A stretch of 64,000 nucleotides of DNA from Blastomussa wellsi (lineage: Eukaryota > Cnidaria > Anthozoa > Scleractinia > Plerogyridae), in assembly GCA_947652115.1 (NCBI GenBank), contig OX393573.1, forward strand, positions 11,071,981 through 11,135,980, in the 5' to 3' direction. Made by a program: the position numbers and the translations under genes. This document shows, in pieces, positions 12,580 to 25,500 of the stretch; position 1 is the first letter of the stretch, and each line of letters begins with the position of its first letter. Under the pieces are notes generated by a model, which was not told where the DNA came from, made no database searches, and worked only from the letters and a program-made list of their open reading frames with translations.

Positions 12580-12950
12580 TTAGTTCATGATCTACACAAA
12601 ACAGAGGACATGGTTGACCATGTTATTTCATGGTTAACCATGTTATTTCATGTTTCAATCTCACTACCTCCAATAAATTTCCAGTGAGTTGTGTGTTATT
12701 TTGCTACCATGGTTGACCATGATTAAACATGTTTTTTGGCCATGGTCAACCATGGTTGACCTTGTTTTTTTTTACAGTCAATTTGACCATGGTTGACCAT
12801 GGTCAGTTTTGTGCCATTTAACGTTCATGGTTGACCATGGTCAAACCATGGTCACACCATGGTCAAACCATGGTTGACCATGGTTGTCATCCATGAACAA
12901 CCATGGTCAAAACATGGTTGACCATGGTCTATCCATGGTCTTGATGCCGG
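12580..12950. repeat. Array of palindromic CATGGTTGACCATG units
   Basis: At least a dozen copies of the self-complementary core accatggt and its longer form catggttgaccatg, in both phases, densest at 12700-12945. The spacing is irregular. Each unit is a palindrome around gac/gtc, so the array can fold in many ways. No ORF is supported. Confidence 0.8.
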
Positions 12951-13140
12951 GGCAGTGCCTCTCTCCACCCAGGAGTATAAATGGGTACCAGTCAATTGTT
13001 GGGGCAACCTAATGGGATGCTGGGGAGTAACCTGTGATGGGCTTACACTAGCAGCCCATCCAGGGAGGGGGGGGGGGGGAGTAGAAATTGATACTCCTTG
13101 CCACTTCATGCTACAGAAACCGGAAGTTAAGAGCTTGCAG
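12944..13140 (+). repeat. SINE tail (tRNA-derived coral-type SINE)
   Basis: Carries the block cagtgcctctctccacccag, ataaatgggtacc, cagcccatccaggg and a G-run, then the stretch up to the cttcatgctacagaaaccgg block. The same blocks recur at 23280-23360, 23755-23850 and, inverted, 63485-63595. The tRNA head is missing; the palindrome array abuts it. Confidence 0.65.
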
Positions 13141-13267
13141 CTATGATCCAGTTTGGTTAAAAGGCTTTACGTTTAAAACGACTGGTAAATGGCACACAGG
13201 ACCAACACTAATTGTTCAAATTGGTGTTGATCTTACATAGGTGTCTGTTAGAGAGACAGAATTCACT

Positions 13268-13479
13268 GACTGTGGTAGACTGCAGGAGTCTCTATCTTGC
13301 TCCAAAATCCGTAACGAAAGCGAAAATTTGCGAGCGCTATTTTCGAGGGGCGAGCAGCAAATCCGCGAGCTGCGAGTTGCGTGTTTGCCGCTCGCCCCTA
13401 AAAAATAGCGCTCGCAAATTTTCGCGTTCGTTACGGATTTTGGAGCAAAATAGAGACTGCTCGCAGTCTAGGACTGTGG
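13268..13479. mobile_element. 196-bp foldback MITE with 8-9 bp target duplication
   Basis: The element 13276-13471 is nearly a complete palindrome: arms of about 80 bp running from TAGACTGC to GCAGTCTA. It is flanked by perfect direct repeats gactgtgg (13268-13275 and 13472-13479; nine bases if the next t is counted). An 8-bp duplication fits hAT-type movement, nine would fit MULE. No coding capacity. It sits just upstream of the first EF-hand-gene exon found. Confidence 0.8.
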
Positions 13480-13547
13480 TGGAAGTGTGTTGAGCCTGTG
13501 GAGTGATTGTTATAGACTGTGTATGACTGTGTTAACTGTTCCAACAG

Positions 13548-16500
13548 GCTTTATTAAAGTACTAATTGCACATCCAACTTTAACAGCTTTAGCTGAACAA
13601 GAGGACTACACAAAATACATTCCTCAACCAGAGTTTATTGATGATCATGGAAAGGTGAGTTCTAATATGTTAAAATATTGAAAAAGGAAACAATTTCAGT
13701 CTAAACAGTAAACTACATTGATATTGAAGGTGTCTTTAGTAATTAAAATTGTTATCTCACAAAATTATTTAACAGTGTAGCTTACAAGCACTAGCAAATA
13801 TACGTATTGTTTGCTCAATCAGAAATTTGTTTTTTTTGCAATTTGTGAGTAACTTGACTGTGTTATGTTTTTAGCGTCCCGGAACACCGCCCTTACAAGA
13901 AATATTTGAGAAAATCAGGGAAGCGATACACAAGAATGGAATACGAACAACAGAATTCTTCAAAGACCATGATAAGTTAAGGAGCGGAGAAATCACTGAA
14001 AATCAAGTAAGTAACTTAACAGTTTACCCGGTTGAAGGTGTATGCAGGCACACTGTGTCATATTTGCGTTTTGGATGCAGATAGACCATACAAATGTACT
14101 TTAAGATTCTTGCTTTCAAACGCGCAAGTGAACATAATATTCACTGTTGAAGAATTCTGCGAGTTTTGAGGCAATCCATAAAGGAACTGTGCCATGGATA
14201 AGTTTGACACTGTTTTGTTAAATTTTTCCAAATACTCCTTGCCCAACTAAATGTTAGCTATAGAGTTCATGGTTGGTTTCTGCTCCTGAAATCCAATGCA
14301 CGACAGGAAAAGCAATAATCCGCATTTGTCTTTTCGCTTAACAATTTAATTACAAATTTAAAAACAAAAGAGATGGCTCGCAGTCTATGTCAGTAAAAAA
14401 GTCACTTCCATGGATCTAAATGACAAAACCATCGCTTCAAAATAATTACGTCTTTCAAGCGTTATAATTACAGTGAAGACACTTGAACCATGAACACTTG
14501 ACCGTTTTTGTGCTTTTTTATCATTATCCAGTGTTATGTTAGCCCTTCATATAAACAGAAGAATTAGTGTTTTGAGTGCTGAAAAAAAAAATCCTTTGGT
14601 TTATATCAAGAGCTCTAATTGGATAATCATAAAAAAATATGAGAAAAGTGTTCACGGTTCGAGTGTCTGCACTGTTTAACTTTGAACAGTTTTTCAAAAA
14701 CGCTAACATATTATCACAACCATCCGTTTTATTTTTCAATTTTGTCCAGTGGTACCCTTTTTAATGTAATGCTCAATCTTCCTAATTCACTGGTTTAAGT
14801 GACTATATTTTTTTAACGGCCATTTTCTTGATCTAATTCTGACTAAAATTCTTGAAACGGTGCCTTTAAATTTTCAAGTTTTTTTTTATGGTAATCCATT
14901 TCCATCTAAGCTCCATCATTGGTTCGTCCTTATTTCCTGATGTGTTGATGTCGTTTTTCGAGGGCTGTTCTTGAAAGTCAACACTGCGCCAAATGAAAAA
15001 TATTCTCGAGTATTCTAGCCTCGAATATGTGATTGTGATGCCATAGAATCCTAGAGTATTCAAGGTGTACGCAATGCGTGAAGTCAGCTGGAGTATTCAA
15101 GAGTATTCTATTTGAATACGTGAAACTTGTGCCCCTGGAGTATTCACGAGTATTCAATATTGAATACGTGATGCACACATGGAGTGTTCATTTTGAATAC
15201 GGAAAAACAGGCCGGATTCTAATAGGATATCCCAGGTGAATTTCGAATCAGGCGTCCTAGAATACGTCGGAAAATTTGCTGTATACGAGGCGTGTGCCGA
15301 CTCGTATTCGAGCGAATTCTGGCCCGAATATTTGACTTTTCGTGCAGTGCAATCCATCATTTTGGAACTCCAATAAAAGATTTATCTCCTTGTGAACTCT
15401 CTTTTTGTGTAATTTATTGCAGTTTATTTGTGGCTTAAGCCTTTGTTGTGGAACCCAGGCTCATCTGTCCCGTGAAGAGATACAGAAAGTTGTCGACGTG
15501 TACCGCCAGCCTGATGGTCGTGTCCGGTACAAAGAGTTCTGCCACATTATGGAGAATGGTCAGTTCTTAACTTTGCTTTTCTTACAATTTAGTAATAACA
15601 ATCAGCAATAAAAACAAACGACGTTTCGACCTCTCCGAGGTCATTTTCAAGTTTAAATGAAATATAAAATTAGCATATAAATATAATAAACTAAAACTAA
15701 ATGGAATGTAAAAAAATCCCTTAACATGCGTAATTATTTAAACAAATAACTTCGCAGTTCCTTAATTAAAGGCATTTCAAAAATGAAGCAGTCCAATTTG
15801 ATCAAGGATTACACTTTCTTAGAATGCTAAAATTTGGCGTGTACGACATAACCCGCATCACACAAGTCACACAAAATAATATACAACACAATGTTGATCG
15901 ACTTACTAGGGGCGGGTTGTCTTCCTTCACTCTGATTTCATTCTTTATCTTTCGACTTGTATACACCGAGCTGATTTCAGTATTTATCCTTTAACGGAGG
16001 TCGGCAAGTTGTCTTTGCACCGAGTTCGCTGACCTTTGGTCCTTGAAGGGCAGGGCGATTCTGATGGGGGCTGGACGCTCCTCGTACGATTGAGCGCGCG
16101 ATGCTTCTGACACTTTTAAATCAGAACCTACGGACGGTAGATTGCAACGTCGTTCCCAGGGTCTCTCATCTTCCCGCTCTCCTTTCTCGCTCTGGGAGGG
16201 CGAGGAGTCGGTAGCGCAGTCGGGAGAAGGTCTCCTTAATTCGTTCATATTCCACATTGCACTGATCAAAAGGTCGTGCCTGTTGATGATAGTTGCAACT
16301 ATCTTGAGCGTTTGAACTTGTTAAAAATCTTCTTAACAGTCGATGATAGTTTTTCCCGTTTGACCCAGCGTGTGTTTTAAAACTGAAATGAGAATGAAAG
16401 ACATGTTCTATTTTATCATTAATAGAAGTTTCGAACTGACATTATTTACTGCATTGTCTAGTTGGCTCATGTTCTCTTATTGTCATATGCACAGCGTTTA

Positions 16501-19500
16501 CCGTGCCAGATCTTGAAAAGAAACCAACTGCCGACGTTTACAGACCGCCTATGGGTGCACTCTCAAAGGTACAAAAATAATATATTAAAAAAGTATGGTT
16601 TTTGAACACAAAATTCAGTTAAATGAATTTTTAATGACACTTTTTGTAGGCGCCGAATCTGCTGTCTGCTGAAGAAGAGAACAGGGTCAACGAAATTCTC
16701 AACCAAATGGCCGAAACAGTGCGCAAACGAAGGCTTATGGTCTATCCTTATTTTAAGGACTTTGACAGGGTAAGCCAAAGTCTCTATTTGCCATTTCTTG
16801 GTACATGTACATCAACTGGTTTTAGATAGTAAATAACACGCGAAAGTCAAAGCCCATACAGTGTAACAGTTTTAGTGTTCACCTAGTTCACCTAACGGCA
16901 CGGACATAACGAAATAAAGATGAAATGTAGCTTTGTGTCATTATGTTCCTACTATGTCGTTATGTTGTGTTGTTGACACTGGTGACATAAAAAATAAGTG
17001 TAAGGTATTTTTTGCATTTGCGTGACCTTGTCGTTATGTTGGCCTTGTGTCGCTAGTGTGAACCAGGCTTCACTTGTTTTTGCAGGAACTTAATTTTGAA
17101 AGAATGGAAGAGATGTCCAAATTGTGCTATTTGGCAGGAAAGTCGTGTTTACGGAACTAAATTTTGCGAAAACTGAGATAATAAATGGATAATCTCAGAA
17201 TTTCACGTTACCAGGAACCAACCAATAACGAAGCTCCATCTTTCTGTATATAAACAACACACGACCCAAAATTCCTTTATTCGCTCCGACGAAGGGCTAA
17301 CGCTCAAAACATCAGCCCTCGAATCTCTTTACGGTGGCCAATTCACATTATCAACCCAGAACTTTGAGAAAACCAAATTATATATCTACAGTTTTAAAGC
17401 CTTATTTTATAATGACACTGAAGAGAACAATCATAAAAAAACTTGAAAACAGGTTGACATACATGTATATGATATTGCGTTTGCGAAGCACGACGTTTTT
17501 AACACACAGGTCAGCATTTGCGTGTTTTGGTTTTTATCTCGATCTGTTTTGGAAGAGAGCATGAACACGTGAATTGGCGTCAAGGTTAAAATGTAAACGG
17601 TGTTACACCAGTGTTTTAAGTTTCGCCTTTTGAATTTTCCCCATAACCTATTTTCCAAGTCTTTGATTTCACGACTTTTTCCGCGAAAATAAGTAACGTT
17701 ATGGAAAATAAGTAACGTTATCACAAGGGTAGTAAAATAAATCAAATGCATAAAGAATAATGCATGGGTGTGCGGAATTATGAGATCTCTCTTCTCGTGT
17801 TCAACTCGATATCTCACGAGTGAGACCGAGTTGAACACGAGAAGAGAAATTTCGTATATCCAAGCAGCCATGTGTTATTTTTTTTTTATTTTATAAAGTT
17901 TTCACGAAGTTTTTGACCATTTTCCGAAGATTTTCCAAGATTCTTAAAATGTTGTCCGAAGGTCAGACAGACGTTTCCGAATATTTCCGAAAATTATCGA
18001 AAGTTTCCGAAGATTTCCGAGGTTTGCCGAAGAATTCCGTGGAATACCCGAAGATGTTTCGACTGTACACCAATAAATTGTACAGTAAACTGTACACCAA
18101 AGTACAGCAGGGTCAAACATAGCACGTGACGTCATTGATATCATCACACGTAAAATTATCGTAATTTTGCACGTGTGTTCAATTATCGTTTTTCTCCGGG
18201 GCGGAAATCTTTATTAAGCACTGCCGTTCATATCATAAATACATGTAACGTTTTCCTGTATATTGTAGAGGTTAAAGGGGAACCATTTTTTAACGTTTCC
18301 TTCTTGATGCTGTTGTTTTTCTTCTTCAGAGTAAAGGCTATACTCGTGGCGTCACAAAGCCTCAATTTGCCAGAATGCTTCACTTTTTATCCATCAACGT
18401 TCAGCCGCAGGATCTTGCTGTAAGTCAAAGCATTTACCTACCTCCATTTACGTACCTGTATTATGGACCCCCATTTCATCTCACTTTCGTAAGCTGGTAC
18501 TGGTTATCCTTAAATTTCAAAGCTGAACAGAGATCGAGGGTCCAAAATATGTTCCTTAACTCTTCGTTGAGCAAATGATTTGGTCCATTGATTAAAAGTA
18601 TTCTCATCCATAAGATCATAAGATGAGAACTCTTTCCCTTCCGTGTATTGCGAATTTTTCATTCTGTTTAAATGCAACGAAATTGCGAATTTGAAAGCAG
18701 ATTGCTCAAGTACGCAATGCGGACCTATACATTTTTTAAGGTTTTCGTTAGCTCATTTTGTTCTACTTTAGTTTTGTCGTTGTAATATACGAACGGTGAC
18801 ATTTTAAGGTGCATTTTCAATGAGTTAATTCTTTTCTGCTCCACGTGAACAATTAGCTAATCAGATAAATATAAAATAACGTGTTTCTTTCACAGCTTCT
18901 CTGCAAGAAATTTGAATATCCCGTTGGCGGTGATATTAACTATTCAGCTTTCATTCAATCCATTGATTCAGGTAAGAAAACACAGTTCTAATTTATCGTT
19001 TATTTCGGGTTCAAACATTAACATCAGTTTTATTCAGCTCATAAAGGCCAACTTGGAAACTAACGAAAGTGTTTGTGTTTACAGTGGTTAGTAGTGAAAT
19101 CTCGGTGCTGCCGATTTCGTAGTTTTCTAAATTTAGTTGAAAGATGAACGTTTGTTTGATAAATTTATATTTCTCTCCTTAGAGTACACCGGCACAGCGA
19201 CTAACATTTCAGATTTTGCAAAGAAAGACAAGTGAGTTTGAGATCGTTACACATCTGACAAATCAAGCAAATTGTTCCATGTCAACTCTCTCTAAGACGG
19301 ACACCATCGGGACCGGCCTCAGCTGTCCGTCTTAGAGAGGTGGCCGGCTTATAGAGAGTCGACGTAACATGACCCCAGGAATTTTCAGCTAAGAAAGCAA
19401 GAAAATAACTGTTTTAGATTACAATCGGTTGTCACCTCCAAGTTATTTTTTGAATGGGACATACAATGACTGATTTAATTTTAACTTGTACTGTATGTAT

Positions 19501-22500
19501 TCCGCCGACAAGAAAAAAGCTGTCAATTAAACGTCTGGTGTTAATAAGAGTCACGGAATTTAAGAATTTTTCTTTGTCCGTTTAAGATTTCAAAGTGTCC
19601 GTTGTCCGTCTTATAGAGGTGTCCGTCTTATAGAGAGTTTGGTTATAGTAAAATGACTGAGAAACGTCCGGGACCAGCACCAGGTGTCCGTCTTATAGAG
19701 GTGTCCGTTAAGAGATAGCTGACTGTACAATCTTATTGACCACAGAAATGACGTCATGAAATGTTAAAAACTCAAGGGGAACCACGAGCCGTTGGGCGAG
19801 TTGTTTCGTTTGAGTTTTTTGGAAACAAAATATTATGTAATACTATTAACTAAATAGTCTTGAGTATTATATGGAAAATTGTGAATGGGCCCTGTTTGTT
19901 TAACATGCCATAAGATTTGTATTTGCTGGTAATTGATAATCCCTGTATCATTGATTTTCAGAACTGAAGGTGAAAATGAAGCGACCCGTCCATTAGACCT
20001 GAGTACGGTTGACAGGCAGGAGTTGATTGATCGCATCAAGCATTACGTGCTTGTCAACAGGCTTAGGGTAAGCCAATTTTTTTTTATTTGCCACCACCAA
20101 GGGATGCGTTTTTTAACTCGTTAATTGAATCAAGGGAGACATGTAACAACGAATTAACTCATTTTTGTATTGTATAAAATTTTTGTCTTTAAAGAGCCAC
20201 CATCAACTTGTATCTTTTTGCGCATTGCTTGTTTTTTTTTTGTTAGACGAAAATACCATTCAAACTACGACAAGAATGAAACATTTATTAACTGTTTTCA
20301 AATTTTGTAGCTATTTGGGCGTGAGAAATAAGATGGTGTAACCCGATAAAAGTTCTAGCTCTCTCCAAAGATCCGCAATTTCTGCAATACTAAAAGACAG
20401 CAAGGTGTTATTATTGTCGTTTGCACTTTAAATATAAGGAAATCTTGAAGTGCATATTTTTACTTAACCAAGGTAGAAAATAGCATATATGGAGGTACAA
20501 ATAAACTTCGAATGAGGAAAATTGAGACGCCCATAGTTTTAGCAGTTGCAGATTGTTTGAGTACAGATGCGTTAAGTTTGCACGCGTATTTGCAATGTTT
20601 GAAGGGGCTCTGTCTGGAGGATCGGTCAATTCTGGCAAAATCATTGTCTTGTGTCTGTTATCTTGCGCAAAATGTTCCTGCTAAATTAAAAAGAGGAAAT
20701 GGAATTTTAGCAAACAGAGCGAACCATAATATTTTTGGCGATTTTTTCCATTGCAGAGCTTAAAAACTTGAAAAATTTGTTATTTTTTTCAAGTTTCAAT
20801 CCTTTTCCATCCTCGTAACAGGACGTAGAAGTATAGTCTTTGGTAACAAAACTAGATTGTTATTGTTGGGTTTCCAAGGATGCATGGACAGTTTTAAGCT
20901 TTTTAAAGTGTCGCTACAATAGAGTGACAGAGCCCCTTTAAACATTTCCCTCACTGCAGGTGGAAGAGTATTTTCAAGATTTCGACCCTCTTCGTCACGG
21001 CTCCATCAGCAGAAGTCAATTCAGGCGGTGTTTAAGTTTAATGGGTCAACCTAACTTGACAGATGAACAGTTTGAAGTGCTTGCGCAGTACTACAGAGAC
21101 CCCAAGATACCCGGCAATGTAATGTGGACACGATTTCTTACTGATACAGAGAGCGGTGAGTGGGTAGAAAGATATTAGACACATTCAGATCCGATCTAAC
21201 AATTGGTTCGTGCTTTAGCGTGCATTAGTATATATTACTCGTGTCGAGAAGTGTGAAAAGCATTCGGCTAAGCTTTCGTATTTTCTTTCGTTATTTTGCA
21301 ATTCTTGATAACCACCTCTGAAAATTATACTTAAACAATTATTCGTCTCAGGCTCGAGTTTTTCAGTGAAATATGAAGTATTCAGAAAAGAAAGACACCA
21401 GAAAGCCTTTAAAATAACTCGTTACTAGAAACAAAATTAACCTTGAGGTGGGCAGCGATGCCAAAACTTCTATCAACTTGCACGGAACGTCTAACCTGTC
21501 AACATTACATTTTTGTTTCGTTTCCTCAGAAACGAAACGGTATTACTTTTATTGGCTTCAGGGGTGAACTATAATACATAGCAGTTACACTATTCAATCA
21601 GAGTAAAGTTCGTCCTTGGTAATGAAAACATGTTCTTGAGAGACAAACAAACTGGTGAACACATTTTCAGATATTGTTAAAATTCGATCGTGTACCGGCA
21701 CCATAGTACGACATAGACATAACAAACAGACCGAATAGAACGACCCAACTTTACCGACGGATCGAAACCGACCAGTCACGACCGAAGACATCAACTACTC
21801 GAGTCTTGCAGCCAATAACATCACGGCTAAACTGACCAATCAGTTTTCACGAACCAGACTTATAACATTCGACTGACAAACAACTCTTCACATGACTCTG
21901 ATGCATGACTTCCGCTCAGGTTGTCGAAACGTCAGTCACTGTCACCGACAACAGTCCCTCTGAGGACTACCCTCACCCGGACGATCAAACTGCACGATCA
22001 ACTGTTACCCCCGGGTTCAAACCTTTTATTGTATATTGTTAAATCTATCACGAACTCAAAAGGGAGTTAGAATGTCTTGCGACCGAAGTGATTCTAAGAT
22101 AGATTGTAATGATCTATTGAAGAAAGATACGAAGATATTTCTTTGCGGGCAAAGTTGTAATGTAAATATTGTGGCAAATTTTCTGCAAACATTTTGGCCC
22201 TTGGGGATTAACTATTTCAATAGCAGTTACACCATCCAATCACATTAAAGTTCGTACTTGAAAACACACTGGCGAACACTGCGGGAATGTTTTGTTTGAG
22301 TGGCAGAGCATGCCAGCTCAAGGCAGTTTTTAAGCTCAAGTTCAGTTGTTCGCGAGTGGTTTTGTAATTTCGTCATGTAGTATCTTTCGATGACTTGTTT
22401 TCTTATTTTCTCCACTTCGAAACTTGGGTGGTGAGACGTGCTGTTGGAGATTCTATGTCGCCATACGTAAAATGCTCTCATTTTAGAGCCGATTATTTCA

Positions 22501-25500
22501 CGTGCATCAAAATAGTAATACTGAGTTCTTCTCTTGTCCCCAACCCCTCCCCTGTACAGTGTTCACACGGCGAGGCCTGGAGAAAGCCCCTACATTCCAA
22601 GTGCCTCCAATGGAGACGTTCCAAATGAGCAGGCCTGGGGCTAGTTCTGAATACCTGACACAGGAAGACGAGGAGTTCCTCGAGCGAATCAAACAGCGCA
22701 TGCACCGAAAGCTGATCGAGCAACGAATTCTCTCCAAGCCATGCTTCCAAGACTTCGATAAGTGAGTTGATAAGTATTGTTTTAGCTTGATTGTGGACGT
22801 CAGAAACAATACCTGGGCCACAGGACACCCATGCCACGGTGCTGGTTAACAATGCCTTGAATTTGGGATTACTTTATCGAATTGTTTGCTGTAATTTTTC
22901 TTCAATCTGGTTTCAATGATTGCTTTAATATTTCAAGGATCAAAAACCCAAAAAATAGTTTTGGCTTTGTGTTAATCAACCAAACAACTGAAGTTGATTC
23001 AAGAAATTATATTAAATGAGTTTTGGTTTCCATCTTTAACAGGCACAACAACGGTCACGTGACGAAGATCCAGGCCAGCCAATGCCTACACACTCTTGGC
23101 CTGACGGATGATCCTGAAGAAATTAAGGTAATAGAGGGGATCTTCTTTACTCTGTTGGTTCAGCAAAATCAGCTCAAGCGTTTAACTGTCCGGTTACAAG
23201 CTGAGTGACGTAGTGGTTAGTGCGCTGGACTCCGCGGATCAGGCGGTCTGGGTTCGAGCCCTAGCCAAGGCGATATGGTTTGTTCTTGTGCACAGTCTTC
23301 TCACCGTGCCAGGAGTATTGGTACCAGTGAATTGTAAGGGCAACCTAACAGAATGACGAGGAGTAATCTGCGATGAACGAACACCCCATACTTTTAGCTG
23401 AAAGTCTAGTCTTCAAAAATAGCATACTTGTTATTTTCTTTGTTTAATTTTGACCAGTTGTGTTTCTTTTTATTGCACAGATTTTGCAGACCAGATACTC
23501 AGATGACATCGGGTTCAACTACATTCAATTCCTGGACGATCTTCAGGTAATTCTGCGTGAAGCAACTTCTTCAATTTATCTTTCAAAAGTCAGTTCCTTA
23601 TTTCATGATTTTCTTTAGAAGACAATGTTTATCGTTGGTGCGAAATGTTGCCAGACATTTTTCAAACTTTGAAATGTGACAAACAAACACGCAACTTTTG
23701 ATAGCCAATCAGAACATGTTTTCTCATCAGGCGTTCTCACTTAGATGCAACCGACGGTAAATGGGTACCGCGGCGAATGTTTTTTTTCGAGGGGGGGACC
23801 CTACGTTGGACTATCATCCCATCCAGGGGGTAGTAGCAATACTCTCAGTTGCTTAAAGGAGCCACGTCACGATATTTTAAGTCATTTTTTATGACGACCC
23901 AAGTTACTCTAAAAATGTAGGAAACCTAAAACTACTAGTTTACTAAGGGAGAAAAACAACAAAGAGGTGATACTAAACCAAAAAGGAACAAGGATGGTTA
24001 AGGATGGAGAAGATTGAGACAGATTACGAATGACGGATTTGAAAAACTTAGGCTAAATATTTCAAAATGCGCAAACTGTGACTTCGGAAACTGGGATGTG
24101 ATCCGTCCTGTTGGGACACTGGTGTCAAACACGACTTTACCTTACTTTACCTTTTTGTTTTGTTTTCCTGCAGCCATCAGAGAAACAAGAGATGAAGTAC
24201 CTCCAGAGATTAGAAGAACTAAAACTGACGAATCAGAAGCATTTGCCTGACTTGGGCGACGACAGCATCGAGAAGGTCATGTACAAAATTAAATGCCGTG
24301 TAATGAAAGAACGGATGCGACTGTCAGAGTTTTTCAAGGATTATGACAAACTGCGGACTGGAAGAATACTTAAAACTGTCTTTCCGAGAGCTATGGACCT
24401 CGCTTCACTTAAACTCACCAAAGTTGAGGTTGAGCAGCTTATGAACAGGTGGGTTATAACGCGAAACGGAGTTTTTAGAAACCGAAACCTGGCATCTTTT
24501 TATGGTCTCATTTTGCGGGTTTTTCAAACCTTTCCATTCAATCAAAGCTTAAAACCAGACGTGGATTTTTTTGCGGTCTTAAACGTTCACTTATGTTCAT
24601 TGCAGGATTCATGAATAAACGAGTTTTGTCGAAGTTTAAGCTTTAATATGCACGAATTGCGGACCTAGTTAAACTATTCGTGTCCATGTGAGCGAGAATC
24701 CCAGTTAATTTATAGTTAAGAAATTAAACCTCCACTCCTGTGCATGTATACTTGAAAGAATATCATAGCTACGTCAATTCACGTCCGAGATTGCGAGGTA
24801 GTCAATGGAATACTGTAAGGCAAAGAAATTAAACGGAGTTGAAAATGCGCAGGAGCGAGGTTCACACCATTTATTTATTTCACACATGCTGTGCGAACGA
24901 CTGTGAAAATACATCGTTCGTCCAATCAGAAACACGAACGATAGTACTTCACAGTGGAGGGCAACAAGCGCGCGGCTTTCAGTAAGAAAAAATCTCAGTA
25001 CGCATGAAATAAAAACATTGCACCATGGAAAGTGCTTGAACGATTTTTATTCACTCGTTGTTATGCATCAAAAAACTCACTCGTTCGCTGTGCTCACTCG
25101 TTCCTTTTTTAATGCATAGCAACTCGTGAATAGAAATCGTTCGTGCTTGCCTTGCTTTCCATGGCATAATTTCCTTTATATTTTGAAAGTCTGTGATAAA
25201 GAGAATATTTTGACTTTAAGAAATATACTTGCGAGAAAATATAGCTATGATATTTTGACCGTAGCACGCCTTTAGCTGTTTCTCTCGATAAGGTGTAGTG
25301 TAAACCCAAGCCTTTGACTGTAATCAATAATCAACTGTCGGTATTTTTGTAGATACACAGCCCTGGGTTACCCAGATTACGTACAATATACAGCCCTTGT
25401 GGATGAGATCGAGTCCATTTTCACTCTGAAAGGTATACATGTTTTTTTTCTTTTATATTAGTCTGTTTGACTGATTAGGTGGGAGACGCCATCACCAAAT

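Noticed and set aside
12580..12950. CRISPR-like array
   Set aside because: Units are palindromes without regular unique spacers, and the genome is eukaryotic.
12852..13109. 85-codon minus-strand Pro-rich frame
   Set aside because: Translation of the palindrome array and SINE tail.
17431..17871. 146-codon minus-strand frame
   Set aside because: Overlaps a foldback and a SINE-like intron; low-complexity membrane-like sequence without homology.
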